A DNA stretch of 64,000 bases from Glandiceps talaboti (lineage: Eukaryota > Hemichordata > Enteropneusta > Spengelidae). The stretch is taken from NCBI RefSeq assembly GCF_964340395.1, contig NC_135563.1, positions 248,001 through 312,000 on the forward strand, written 5' to 3'. Shown piece after piece: positions 11,053 through 23,462 of the stretch. Within the stretch, counting starts at the first letter, position 1; every line of letters begins with the position of its first letter. A program made the position numbers and the translations under genes. Under the pieces are notes generated by a model, which saw only the letters and a program-made list of their open reading frames with translations, made no database searches and was not told the DNA's origin.

Positions 11053-11760
11053 TGAAATTTGGGGGTTTGAATATGCTGAACAGGTCGAAAGAATACAGTA
11101 CAGGTTTTGCCGTTTTCTGCTTGGTGTAAACAGTAATGTTAATTCAGGGGCTCTACTTGGAGAATGTGGCAGATTTCCTCTTTGTTATGTATATTTCAAT
11201 GCTGTATCAAGTATTGGGTAAAGCTGATTGGTATGGAAAGTGATAGGTATCCCAAAGCGGGTTATTTAATGCTGAAAAGACTTGATCAAGCAGGTAGAAA
11301 AACGTGGGCTACACATATTAAGCGTTTGTTGATGAGATATGGATTCGGCATTGTTTGGTTTGAGCAGCAGGTTGGTGACCAAGAAGTTTTTAAAAAATTA
11401 TTTTCTCAAAGATTAAGAGACTGCTGTTTACAGGAATTGTCTACCGCAATCAATGATTCAGCCAGACTTCGTACATACAGTGAATTCAAATCAGAACTTG
11501 AACCTGAAAAGTATCTGACGTGTATTTCAGTTTTTGCCTTTAAACAGGCTCTGGCTCGATTTTGATGCTCAAGTCACAAACTTAGAATTGAAACGGGAAG
11601 ACATGAAAATGTGTTTCTAGACGATCGTAACTGTCCTTTCTGTACTCAACAAAATGTAACTACTGTAGAAGATGAATATCACTTTCTTTTGATATGTCCA
11701 CTGTACAAATGTATGCTCTTGACAGAGTTAGATATATTCCACCACAATTTCATATTTTTC
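11053..11760 (+). pseudogene. LINE C-terminal region
   Basis: The frame 11164-11565 (SDRYPKAGYLMLKRLDQAGR and so on) and the frame from 11611 (DDRNCPFC, then EDEYHFLLICPLY) continue the LINE ORF2 in shifted frames. The C-x2-C ... H-x4-C arrangement near 11635-11700 is the usual C-terminal zinc motif of this LINE type. Confidence 0.75.
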
Positions 11761-12047
11761 CGTCCAAGGAAATGTTTATTCCCTTCTTTCTAGTACAAAC
11801 CCTCACCTTATACACCGTTTATCAATTTATGTATTTAAGTCTTTTAAGACAAGAGAGAATTTTGTTCAATTATAGTTATACCTGGCATCTACAAATGTTT
11901 TTCTTTTCTTTCCATAGCGTCATTTATGTATTGAAGAATTTATTAGTTTTTGTTCATTTTGACCGATCCTTTTATGTGAAATATTACTTTCTTTGTATGA
12001 TGGGCTGTGGCCCTTTACTGAAATAAATATATCTATCTATCTATCTA

Positions 12048-12650
12048 ACTGTCCTAATACCAACTTTGAATGAGATCTGTTCAAGCATGTCTGAGATATG
12101 GGTTTGGACATAGAAAAATCACAAACAAAATGGCTGCCAGGCGGCCATATTGGATCGTATCACAACAACAATGAATATGCACATGTATGTCATAGACCAC
12201 TGTCCTAATACCAACTTTGAATGAGATCTGTTCAAGCATGTCTGAGTTATGGCTTTGGACATGGAAAATTCGCAAACAAACTGGCTGCTAGGCAGCCATA
12301 TTGGATTGTATCATGACAACAATGAATATGCACATGTATGTCATAGAACACTGTCCTAATACCAACTTTGAATGAGATCTGTTCAAGCATGTATGAGTTA
12401 TGGCTTTAGACAGGGAAGATTTGCAAACAAAATGGCTGCTAGGTGGCCATATTGGATCGTATCATGAAACAAATTGACCTGCATATGTATGCCATTGTAT
12501 GTTGCCCCTGTACCAAGTTTGAAAAAAATCAGTCCAGGCATCTCCAAGAAATGGCTGCGGACGGACGGACAGACGGACGGACGGACGGACGGACAGACGT
12601 TACCCAATCCATAAGTCCCCATCCCGGATTTCGTGCGGCGGGGACTACCA
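12048..12650 (+). repeat. Composite repeat R2, 5'-truncated copy
   Basis: Three to four units of the 151-bp minisatellite (ACTGTCCTAATACCAACTTT ... AATGGCTGCCAGGCGGCCAT), then the terminal unit with TATGTTGCCCCTGTACCAAG, a (GGAC)n tract at 12555-12597 and the terminal hairpin near 12616-12649. It begins at the LINE tail and is followed without a gap by the head of another R2 copy. Confidence 0.88.
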
Positions 12651-13461
12651 AGTCATTGAGAATGACATAGTCCCCGCTATGATTGGGTTTTAAGGAACTG
12701 GCAGTTTATGTTGTCATTTTCTTGATATCACTACTCTGATCACGCAACAACACTTGTGAACCTAACCCTTTCACCACGAGAACCCGGTATACCGGGACGC
12801 GCTAGGGCGCCCACAAGAACCCGGTATACCGGGACGCCAAAGTTCATTCACCTTCACTGCTGTAAAACCGTTCAGCGGCAGCTATTGCTGCAAAATTTGC
12901 TGCTATAACTAGTTCCACACATGCGTATTAGCCTTGTTTATCTATACTGCCATTTTAAATGCGTGACAGTGAATGGTAAGTACGGCCCAAAAAACAAGCG
13001 ATCGTAATTTTTATGTGCCAACAAAATCGAATTTAAACATGGCGGAGGTAATTAACGGCTCCCATAGCATGGTCTATGATAGAAATTATGGCACTGTCCT
13101 TGGATATTTCGACAGAATTTGACTCGAAATACATTGTTGAATACAAGTGTTTAGCTGTGGGAACACATTGTACTCATGTGTGAGCATCAAATTCCTGCTT
13201 CAGTCTATTTGAGCTACTGGCATCAATTTACATCTAAATTTTTGAATGTCGGCAAATTTACGTAATCTTGTGACAGGTACCGACGCCCATACTAACGTCT
13301 TGGTTGTAATTTTTGGCTATAAAATGGATTATTTTGGTTTTATTTCTTTTTATTACGGCTCAATAATGACTTGTAATAATACAAACTCACTGTGTACAGG
13401 TCTGTGGAGGGAAACTAGTGCACGATCGGGGCGATTTTCCAATCGGATTTTTTGGAAATGG

Positions 13462-14234
13462 CAAGACACGTTCATGTCATTTAACTTTACATGTAAACTG
13501 TCGGCCAATAAACAAAGTTTGGTCGATTCACAGTCGGCAGTGCAGTGAGACTGCTCTTGCATAACTTCAACCGCATGCCTAGGCATGCCGCCTTCCTTAC
13601 GCGAGTTGTCTTCATTCCGGTTCACTGTCACTCCAAATTGCACAACAATATAGAATTAATCACAAGTTACATGTTATCTGAAAACATCACATTTTTTTTA
13701 CAGTGGGTCTGAAGTGTGATTTTAGTGAATACCAAGAACGTCCCATGTTGCTACTTGCTGTGGAAAATCGCCCGGTCAAACGAGGTCAGCTTCAGCTTCT
13801 GGTCAAATCATTCGTTTTCTACCGAAAATTCTTGAACGGAGCGTTACACAACGATCCTACTAAATTTACTTGCCATAGTTATTTAAAACACATAAAAATC
13901 CACCTTTTTGTGAAATTTGTAAAACTTTCCGGTCCGAAAAGAAATTTCAGGGCCTCAAGTATGCGTCCCGAATTCGTCGGAAAATCGGTATTCCTAAATG
14001 TAATTCCAAAATTTGTGTTGCTGATACGAAAGAAGAGATGTCAGTTGAGGTTTAGGCGTTTACAGTATCTAAAATGGTGGACTCTAGTGAAAGTTACGGC
14101 GAGTTGAAAATACCCAAAAATAAATCCTGTGAGCAGCCATTCAAAGAGTAACAGTCACGATCTGAAGGATAGATTAGATATATGCACATGATGCATGCAA
14201 ATGAGGATGATGCGGACTGGCTGATTATGTAGAA
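13462..14234. other. Unassigned interior of piggyBac-like copy A
   Basis: Relative to copy C (24852-26413), copy A departs after CGGATTTTTTGG at about 13456 and rejoins at AATAAAGGTGCT near 14845. The first half of that extra sequence matches nothing else in the window. The frames at 13246-13548 and 13703-14107 have no recognisable motif. Confidence 0.5.
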
Positions 14235-14842
14235 AGGGTGCAGAATTTGGATTTGAAGTTTACAACCCTGTTTCGAACAAACGCTGGTCATTTGGGCGCA
14301 CAATGCGTAGAATTATGACTATAGCACATATTACATTGCTTGTTTGACGTCAATAGTGTCTTTTGAAAAGTGGCAGTTTACTTAAAGTCTCGTGGTCTGA
14401 TTTCCAATATGGCGTCGGTCATAATGCTCATTAACATATTCATTTTTTTTTTCAAATTACAAAAAAAAAATCATAAAAAATAGAAGAGAAGACGTGCTGA
14501 CTTGAAATTAACAAATCTAAGTAAGCTACCCTCTGTGCATCAACACACTAGATATCAAAGCAATCTAACATGAAGTATTTGAGGAGATGATGAAAATGTC
14601 ATTTTTGAAGAAAAAAATTATAAAAAATTGAAAATGGCACAAATCAACTTGGCATGAACAAATCTGAATAGCCTCCCCCAGGGAACATGCACACCAAATA
14701 TCAAAGTATTCTGGCTGTTACTTTCAGAGAAGATGATGAAAATATAAAAGTTTGACAGACACCTATGATTCACCTATACACTCTATACTCTATACAACCT
14801 ATACCTAAAGCTACGCTTTCAGCATTCGCTGACAGCAGAGCT
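14235..14842 (+). repeat. Dispersed 0.6-kb repeat (family R5), copy 1
   Basis: Matches 52262-52862 almost throughout: GATTTGAAGTTTACAACCC, TTTGGGCGCACAATGC, CCAATATGGCGTCGGTCATA, GAAGACGTGCTGACTTGAAA, ending AAAGCTACGCTTTCAGC and CGCTGACAGCRGAGCTAA. Noncoding. Confidence 0.85.
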
Positions 14843-14925
14843 AATAAAGGTGCTGTTCGTAGAAATTTTCACTAAATTTTGACTGTCGATACATTGTTTT
14901 ATACAAGGTCATGGCTGTGTGAACT

Positions 14926-16102
14926 CAAAACAGTTTATTGATACAAATTTGATACAAAGCCTGTTAAATGAACTTGATAAAGGGCATTTGACAATTGGTA
15001 TCTTTGTTGATTTTTCAAAAGCAATCGACACAGTTAATCATGCAATCTTAATTTCAAAACTTGATCATTATGGAATCCGTGGTCTACCTTTACAGTGGTT
15101 TAAAAGTTACTTGCAGTGCAGAAGTCAGTATGTTAGCATAAACAACATAGACTCCTATAAATTAAATGTTTCTTGTGGTGTACCACAAGGATCGGTTTTG
15201 GCCCTATTTTATTTTTACTGTATATAAACGACATCTCATCCTCATCACCATTTTTTAATTTCAGGCTTTACGCTGACGACTCAAATTTATTCCATTTTTT
15301 CAAACCCATACATAATAACGTATCACTTAGTCAAGCTGAACACGAATTTGTAAATGTGAATAAATGGTGTAACGCTAACAAACTGACCATTAATGCTAGC
15401 AAAACCGAGTATATGGTGATTAAGAGTAAACAAAGTAAACATTCAGTCACTGGTTCAATTACCCTAGATGATACGCTTTTAAAGGAGGTTGATTGTACAT
15501 CTTTCATTGGGATTCGTCTTGACAACAATTTGTCTTGGCGGCAGCATATTTTACACACAAAGGAGAAATTATGTAAATTAACTGGGATTTTCTATAAGCT
15601 AAGATACATGGTTCCACGTTTTACTCTTGTCATGCTCTATAACACTTTCATACTGCCACATATTAGTTATGGACTACAAACTTGGGGAAGTGCGTATAAA
15701 ACGCATTTAAAGGACATTTTACTTGTACAAAAAAAGATCGTTCGGATTATAAATGGTAGTAAGTATAATGCACATACGATTGCCCTGTTCAAAAAATTTG
15801 ATATACTTGACATATATAAACAATATGAGTTTCAAGTAGGTATTTTTGTGCATGATGCACTAAACAATAATCTTCCACCTATCTTCCATAACTACTTTTC
15901 TTTTATTGCACATGATCGTAATACTCGGTGTAAATTAAGAGGAGATCTTCATGTTCCAAAATATACTAGCCGACTTGGCCAGTCTTCAATTCAATTTGTC
16001 GGTCCCATGCTATGGAACAAAATACCCAACGATATCAGAAATATCCCCAACAGGGCTAGGTTTAAATCAAAATATAAGCACTGGATTCTAAGTACATATT
16101 AA
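14926..16102 (+). pseudogene. CR1/L2-like LINE reverse transcriptase, C-terminal half
   Basis: Two overlapping frames (14919-15227 and 15173-16102) form one RT. The first has GIFVDFSKAIDTVNHAIL (motif A) and VSCGVPQGSVL (motif B). A one-base shift follows, and the second has LYINDI, FRLYADDSNL (catalytic YADD), NKLTINASKTEYMVI and, in the thumb and tail, LPHISYGLQTWGSAY, RIINGSKYNAHT and SSIQFVGPMLWNKIPNDIRN, the usual CR1/L2 C-terminal pattern. ORF1, the endonuclease and the finger domain are absent through 5' truncation, normal for LINE copies. Confidence 0.92.
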
Positions 16103-16420
16103 GGTTACTAGTTATTTGTGTTTTCATTATGCTCCAATTTACATGTACATTTCGTTTTTCTGTTTTCTTATTAATGCAAACAATTGTTGTTAGTTGTTTT
16201 CTGACTATGTAATCAGTGTTAACTACAGTCACAACATTTTTTATGTATGCAATTCGATGCTTTTGAAATTGAGTGGCTAGACTCGATTAGTTTTCCGAAA
16301 ACTATTTTCTAGTCTCTCACCCACAACTTGAAATCATTTTCCTTTTGGATGTTATCATTTATTTATTTTCTGTATGTTTATTTCTTGTGGGGAATAAAAA
16401 AAAAAATTTCAAATTTCAAT
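14926..16420 (+). mobile_element. 5'-truncated LINE inside piggyBac-like copy A
   Basis: Bounded by comparison with piggyBac-like copy C, which reads through GTGAACTC...CAGTATATGGAAGGATCAG uninterrupted. The insert begins in the RT palm and ends in GGAATAAAAAAAAAAATTTC at about 16391-16412. Confidence 0.8.
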
Positions 16421-17336
16421 TTATGTAGGGATCAGATTGCCGCAACATAAGTTCAAAGTTCCGACTGCCTATTTGCTCTTGAGGATAAGCATGTCAGCAA
16501 AAAGTGCCACTTTGGCATCCCGATTCGGACTCGCACACTTCCAACTTGTGGGCCTTTTTGTAAATTGATTTTGGGCATAAATTTAGTGGTAATTTTTTGT
16601 TGTTCTGTCAAATAATGAATTATATTTACTCAAACTAACTTTTCAAAAGGTATTGAGGTGACGACTTCAGACATTTTAGTACACTTTCATTGCTGGTGCA
16701 GCACAGACTATTGCGTCGTAATCAGATTAGTGAGCCATTAATTAATTTCGTTCAAATTATTAAGACTTAAAATAACATTTTTTATCAAATTTTCGCCCAT
16801 TTTGACCATATAATCAGAATATATTAGTTTTGTAGGAACATGAATGTTGGTATTTTGTATTTTATTTGTGATATAAATGTATTGTTTATTTGTGATATGC
16901 GTATAAATAAGCAACACACAGTTTTTTTAATGAAATTTTATCATTTTAACCCAAAATCTAGCTGTATATTTGATGTTTGGATGAGTGTAATTGGAAGTGT
17001 AATGTAGAAAATTTATTTGGCTTTAAAATGATACCTAATTTTCAAAGATTAGGCAATTCTAAGTATTCTTATATCAATTTGATAACATAACACTCACTCA
17101 TACTTTTATTATGTGTATGCTAATGAGGGGCCTAGTGGATAGCATACAGTCCCATGGGGAGAATAGTGGCGAAAGAGTTAAATCAAACAGACTTAGATAT
17201 GTTGTGTCTGCTCGTTAGACAAGGAGCATGCCTACTCATGTTGTATCTCCTCGTTGGACATGGGACATCCCTACTCTTCAAGATGACGTGATGGAATAAT
17301 ACATTCAACAATAAAGGATGGGTCGGGTATAGGGCA

Positions 17337-18620
17337 CTGCACTGTAAAATTCCCACAATGCAGTACGATTTATACTCACGAGAGAATGGCCTGCGCACAA
17401 CAGAGACATTCACGAACGCACTGCGCAGGCAAAAACTTCCAGCGTTCGATCACTGTGTGCATCAGCCTAACCGAGGTCTGGTGTAAGGGTGACCGGTGAT
17501 GAACACACAGTTTTCAGTGCTGCTTTCGAAAGTGTAGAGTACGGACGTTTGTCGCATGTGTGCTACATTCACTTATGAAAACTCTTTCACTCTGAAATTT
17601 TTATTGTAAGAATTTTATTTGTTGGTGTCGACAATTTGTATTTTAAATTAAAGTCATGCCGAAGTTTTGACAAAGGCAATCCCGTGAAGCAAGGATTCGT
17701 GGGCGTGAAGCCACGTCTTTTGCCCCAAGTTTGGGCAGTACATGCAGTAGTACTTCTACGGCCATGATGGCCACATGTGGTGATACCGATCGAAATCCCG
17801 GGTCTGACGATCGCAAAATCGCGATCGGTCGTTCTTACTGTGGATCATCCACTATACTCGATCTTTCGTCTGAAGTGCCGGACAGAGCCTGAAGAGAGCT
17901 CTTCCATCGATTTGGATTTTGTCATCTGGAAGAGCATAGAAAATCCGATGTCAGAACTACATGCACTTTTTGCGATGACAAATTAATGACAAATTAAGTA
18001 CTGCATTTTGTATTTCAATATTGGAAAATACATCGGCTGTTCCAAATGCTATCTAGTCTGTGGAAACACATACCAAGTACCGTGTACTGTATACCATTGG
18101 AAAGCTTAGACCTTACTCTACAATAGTACGATCCGTAAAAATGAGCTCCTGGCTTTCTATTGGAATAATAAATCTTGATTTTGAGGAAAATCCTTGATTT
18201 TTATGATTTTGTCTATTCTAAGAGAATAATTACATCGTAAACAACAAAATGATCGTACCTTGGCAGCCATTGCTCCTACCAGTTGACCCATAAGGCCCTT
18301 CCAGTGATTGAAGTGGATTTGGCGAAGTAGATAGCAAAAAATGTCCAAAAAAGGGTAAATTTGACATTCTCATTTGCATATCAATAGTTTTGCAATGAAA
18401 AAACGGAGGAAGAATAGAAAAATATCGGAAAAATCATAAGAATCTCGGGTTTTCAAATATTTTATTGTGAACGAGGCTGCAACCGAACCCTCTAACTTAT
18501 GGCTTATTCACTGAGAACACCCTGATTATATGAAATTTTAACACAGCGCCCTCGTTTGACGAACCTAGGACATTCGTGTTACGGAATCGTGATGCATTTA
18601 GGGATACATCGTTTACAGTG
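17337..18620. mobile_element. Unclassified insertion within R2
   Basis: The R2 copy breaks at GGTCGGGTATAGG and resumes at GTGGGGGACCTGTTCAAGC. The intervening 1.28 kb begins CACTGCACTGTAAAA and ends TTTACAGTGTAGGGG, a weak inverted match over ACTGTAAA. No transposase is visible. Frames at 17183-17413 and 17777-17986 carry no recognisable motif. Confidence 0.45.
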
Positions 18621-18925
18621 TAGGGGTGGGGTGGGGGACCTGTTCAAGCATGTCTGAGTTATGGCGTTGGACATGGAAAATTCGCAAACAAAATGGCTGC
18701 CAGGCAGCCATATTGGATCGTATCACGACGAAAATGGATATGCACATGTATGTCATAGAACACTGTCCTAATGCCAACTTTGAATGAGATCTGTTCAAGC
18801 ATGTCTGAGTTATGGCTTTGTACATGGAAATTTCGCAAACAAAATGGCTGGTAGGCGGCCATATTGGATTGTATCACGACAACAATGAATATGCACATGT
18901 ATGTAATAGAACACTGTCCTAATAC

Positions 18926-19069
18926 ATTAGACATTAAGACTCATCTTTTTATGAGAGCATTTTGATAAGAACTATTTTCAGTGTCCTGTAAAGTGCCTTT
19001 GAACATTCTGAGTAATGGATTCAGGCGCTATATAAATTGTTTGATTGATTGATTGATTGATAATACCAA
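18926..19069 (+). mobile_element. Very short LINE 3' end with (TTGA)n tail
   Basis: About 144 bp encoding only the last residues of a LINE ORF2 (LDIKTHLFMRAF then stop) followed by a 3' UTR ending GGCGCTATATAAATTG and TTGATTGATTGATTGA. It sits inside an R2 unit and is flanked by the direct repeat TAATAC, a probable target-site duplication. Confidence 0.8.
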
Positions 19070-19361
19070 ATTTGAATGAGATCTGTTCAAGCATGTATGA
19101 GTTGTGGCTTTAGACAGGGAAAATTTGCAAACAAAATGGCTGCTAGGCGACGATATTGGATCGTATCATGAAACAAATTGATGTGCATATGTATGCTATT
19201 GTATGTTGCCCCTGTACCAAGTTTGAAAAAAATCGGTCCAGGCATCTCCAAGAAACGGCTCTGGACGAACGGACGGATGGACACACGCATGGACCCACGC
19301 ACGGACAGGTGGAACCCAATCCATAAGTCCCCGTTCCGGACTTTGTCCGGCGGGGACTAAA

Positions 19362-19921
19362 AATAACGCCAATGGCATTGTAGCACAACTGTATATTTTT
19401 TTTAAATGCTTAAGAACACTTTATAGGTGTTCATTTGCTGAATGACTATCCAGTTGCCTATCCAACCCCTGTCATTATCTTTGCAATATACACTGTTGCT
19501 ATGAAAATGGTCTTGTTGCTAAACATATTTGCAAACATTTTTTGCAACATCTTTGCAATATATGTGAGCTTGTAGCAGATGCTATGGGCGTGGTCTTGTT
19601 GATTTTTTTAATTATGTATTCATTTACTATCATTCTCCACTTATCTTTGCAATGTAGGTGATCATTTGGCTGTTGCTATGGCCATGGTCTTGTTGCTAGG
19701 CATATTTGCATACTTTTTTTGAATGTTTGTTCACTTGTCGAAGTGTGTTCATGGTTGCTAGGGAAATTTGCATACAATTTTTGAAAATTTACTCACTTGC
19801 CTACAAGATGATGATATATGAGCAAAATATACTATTGTTTGGTTGTTGCTAAGGGGTGGTCAAGGTTCAAACTTTTTTGAAGAAAATCTGCAGAATAACA
19901 CTTTCCGAAACATCTCATTAA
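19362..19921 (+). mobile_element. Repeat F, left part
   Basis: Starts AATAACGCCAATGGCATTGT right after the R2 terminal hairpin and an A run, and runs through the approximately 120-bp internal minisatellite (GTTGCTATGGGCGTGG-type) to CACTTTCCGAAACATCTCA, where it is cut by the long-arm TTAA element. It resumes at 26490. Confidence 0.8.
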
Positions 19922-20610
19922 AGGTGATTCAAAATGCTCACATTCACTATCGCTAATTTGCTAGACGACATGTTTGTGAAACGCATTCTGGTTTTAAAAC
20001 TTTTTAAAAGCGTCTGCAAACACCTTAAAATGACCTTTTTTCAGTCAGTTCCCTTCGGATTTACTTCAAGAGTTTTCAGGTATTTCCAGTCCCACCTAGA
20101 CCATGGGATTATATGACGTCATAAGGGGTACTGGTTAGCACGTAGCCTATGGCGAGCGTAGTCAACAGGTGAACAAAGCTCAACAGCATTGTGAAAAAAT
20201 ACATTGCTGGTCATTGAAATAGACATCAGTAAACAAAAACTACAGTCTACATGTCTTATTAACCAACATTTACCAATATTTACTCACAGTTTCTGACTAA
20301 TTGTCAGTGTCTGCGGGTATAAATGCTAAAATATTATGTCCCCATATTATGGCAAAATAAATCAAAACGGCTAGACTAGATATACATAAACACATGTCAC
20401 GTGTTTCACATTTATTGACTTTTATTTATCTGATTTTTTATTATTTGCCGACAAAAAGCATTACGATACCGTCGTGACGCGTTGACAGCATCCCGGCATA
20501 ATTTAGCCCAATTGTACTCGCGTCGCGTCGCCTTTTGAACGGCGCATTTAACAACAAAGTAAACATATTTCATCTCGAATAAATATACTAGCTATTAGAA
20601 TACCAATGGG

Positions 20611-21650
20611 AAACTCCAAGAAGGTGTATCAGGACATGCAGTGCCACAATATATTTGTAATTGTTGGTCCCATAATACACTAATTGATTCGATTTGCTCC
20701 CAGCATATGGAAGCACGCTCCGAGTCATTGCATCATGTAAATGGAACTGTGACCGACCTAATTTTGTTGTCCATATATAAAATGAGAGTGACCTGTAAAC
20801 GTTTCACAGTTTTCGTTGTGGTCTTGTATTGTCACATGTTTGGCTTGTGAACGCAAGTTTACATATATTATTTTCAGCCAGGGCTGTCTAGGGCGCAATA
20901 CTCTAGTCCGAGTCTGAGACCCATGTAAAACCTCAGAAACTCACATTCAGATCGGACTGAACAGAAGTAGGTCTCATCGACTTGTTGGGGACTCAAATTA
21001 TTGCTTGTTTTTATCACGGTATACAGGTGATTATTATATATTTGATTATCGGTAGGTGGGTAGTGTTGTCAAGTTTTGTGCAGTCACTGCAGCCGCGGCG
21101 GTATGCGTAGGATAGCCTTCCGCCGATCAAACCTGAAGCAGTGTATGTACGTATTGACTCAGGGGAGCACATTCGTGTCGGGTTGAATTTATCCACGTGT
21201 TGATATAATCCATATTTATCAGATATATTGTAAAATTCTTCAAGTCATACAGAAATAACGTCTCTAACATCAAAACAAACACTGAGAAATTAGACCAGAC
21301 GTGGCTAAGTATCTAGTTGCAGGCTTTCCCTCATAACCATGTGCTGGGGTCACAACCTTGATTGCTGCATGCTGACGTCAATATTGTCCAATCATATAAT
21401 ATCATGAACACATCGCGATATTTGATTTGTTGGTTTCCTAAACTGTATACTTCGAATACCATGATTCGTTACAAAATTCTTCTAATAAATGTTAAATAGA
21501 CTTCTTTAATTGTATGAAGTGATATCGCAACAAGGGAAACCATACAAGTTTTCTTCCAGACGAGTTGCTAAAGTCATATAAATGACAACACGAAACTCAC
21601 GAAATTTCCTTAATTCTTTACAATTTTATTGCTGATAATATGGGTAATCT
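20611..21650. other. Central spacer of the long-arm element
   Basis: About 1 kb between the two arms, with no frame over 70 codons, no recognised motif and no match to other parts of the window. Confidence 0.6.
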
Positions 21651-21744
21651 AATAGCTAGTATACATTTGTATTTATTCGAGATAAATATGTTTTGTTGCT
21701 AAATGGGCCATTCAAAAGGCGACATCAGCGAGTACAAGTATTAA

Positions 21745-23277
21745 CCTTTTCACCACCAATTGCCCCCTGGGAATGTTTGTTCTCCACCACCCCCCTCACT
21801 GACCACAAGGTGAAAGTGAGTGTTATGTAATCAAATTGATATAAAAATACTTAGAGTTGCTCATTTTTAAAAAATGAGGTATCATTTCATTGGAAAATAA
21901 ATTCTCTACATCACACTTGCAAATACAAGCATTCAAATTCCACAAACACAACCGAAATATGAATTAAAGTAATAAAATATGAATAAAACTAACACAAGTC
22001 GTTTATTTATTGACATATCACAAATAAACAAATTATTTATATTACAAATAAAATTCAAAATACCAACATTTATGTTCCTACAAAACTTCTCTTTACTGGT
22101 TAAATTGTCAAAATTGGCGAAAATTTGGCAGAAAATGACATTTTGAGTCGTAAAAATTTGAACGAAATTAATTAACAGCTCACTAATCCGATTATGATGC
22201 AACAGACGGTGCCGCACCGGGAATGAAAGTGTCTTAAAATATCTAAAGTTGTCACCTTGATACCTTTTGAAAAGTTGGTTTTTGTAAATATAATTCATTA
22301 TTTAGCAGAACAACAGGCTTTATTTGCCGACGCACATACCGACCAACGGAAACATGCAGCCTGTAATTTGAACCCACGCCGCGGTAATGTTTTTGTCACA
22401 TTGAGTACATTGAGTTCACACAGCCATCTCCTTTCATTCATAAATGCCATCAAAGTCAAAATTAAACAGAATTTTTCATGAACAGAGCCGTTATTTACAT
22501 CGCAAACGATGTTAGGGGAGACAATTTTCGGTGTGGCCATGTTGAAATTTGAATTTTACCGTTAAAAAACGCATTCAAAAATGTGATCGGAAAATCTTCA
22601 GATTGTGTGTAATCTACCGCCCACATTGTACCACTGACCAGTATAAATTGAACTTGTATGAGTATTATTCATTATTGAACATTACCACAAAGAAATATGA
22701 CCAAAATAATTACTTTTGGAGCTAAATACTGTCCCCAAGGCCATAGTATGAGCGAATGCTACGGGTCAACAAGGTACGCAATTTGCCAACTTTCACTACG
22801 GCAACGGTGAATTCCCCGCCGGTAGATCACTCGGCCCTCGTGGTAGTTCTGAAGCCTATACCGTTCCCACAACTGACCTGATGTATTCAACAATGTTTTT
22901 GAGTAAAAATTCAGTGGAAATTTCTCAGGACAGTTGTCAAAATGACATCGTAGGAGATGCTACGTGAGCCGTTAATTACTTCCGCGTTGTTGAAATTCGA
23001 TCTTTCTGGCGAAAAACGCACACAAAAATTACGATCGCTCGTCTTTCCAATCGTGCTAGAAAACAATCCACTAACATGTGTTCAAAATGGCAGACTATAT
23101 AAACAAGGCTAATACGCATGTGTGGAACTAGTTATTGCAGCAAGTTTTGCAGCAATAGCTGCCGTTAAACGGTTTGAACGTCGTAGTAGTTGAATGACCT
23201 TTGGTGTTCCCGCTGTAGAGGGAATCGGTGGGCGCCCTAGAGCGTTCCCGCTGTAGCGGGAATCGGTGGTGAAAGGG
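21745..23277 (-). mobile_element. piggyBac-like nonautonomous element, copy B
   Basis: Flanked by TTAA at 21741-21744 and 23278-23281, with ends CCTTTTCACCAC and GTGGTGAAAGGG. The palindrome pair lies near the right end: TTCCCGCTGTAGCGGGAA (23245-23262) and TTCCCGCTGTAGAGGGAA (23207-23224), so the element is inverted relative to copies A and C. It lies within the right arm of the long-arm TTAA element. The interior matches copy C; no long frame. Confidence 0.88.
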
Positions 23278-23462
23278 TTAAAGTGGGCTAAAATATGCTG
23301 TCGACGCGTCATGCGGGTCAAAAGTATTGTAATGCTTCTTGTCAGTAAATAATTTTAAAAATCAGACAAATAAAAGTCATTGAATGTGAAACACGCAACA
23401 TTACAAGTGTTTATGTATATCTGGTCTAGCCGTTTTGATTTATTTTGCCATTTATACCCACA

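Larger units (their letters stand above)
8827..12047 (+). mobile_element. 5'-truncated non-LTR retrotransposon (LINE)
   Basis: Holds, in order, most of an AP endonuclease, a reverse transcriptase, a C-terminal CPFC-type zinc motif, and a 3' end GGGCTGTGGCCC hairpin followed by AATAAATATATC and a (TATC)n tail near 12030-12047. The 5' end of the endonuclease and any ORF1 are missing. The clade is uncertain; it belongs to the APE-bearing jockey/CR1/I assemblage. Confidence 0.88.
12766..17177 (+). mobile_element. piggyBac-like nonautonomous element, copy A (with nested insertions)
   Basis: Ends CCCTTTCACCAC and GTGGCGAAAGAG are inverted. The flanks are CTAA on the left and TTAA on the right, and an unoccupied R2 head reads CCTAAATCAAAC at 655-700 and 26780. 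TTAA target and CC-starting ends are piggyBac hallmarks. Just inside the left end are two copies of CCCGGTATACCGGG (12783-12796 and 12820-12833). Inside are a dispersed repeat (14235-14842) and a 5'-truncated LINE (14926-16420). No transposase frame is visible, so it is nonautonomous. Confidence 0.8.
12651..19360 (+). repeat. Composite repeat R2, one copy split by nested insertions
   Basis: The head (AAGTCATTGAGAATGACATA, GTCCCCGCTATGATTGGG) runs 12651-12765 and resumes at 17178-17336 after a piggyBac-like insertion. The minisatellite and tail run from about 18621 to 19360 after a second insertion (17337-18620), and a LINE tail sits at 18926-19069. Removing the insertions leaves a unit close to the 1.26-kb copy at 26699-27963. 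Confidence 0.75.
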
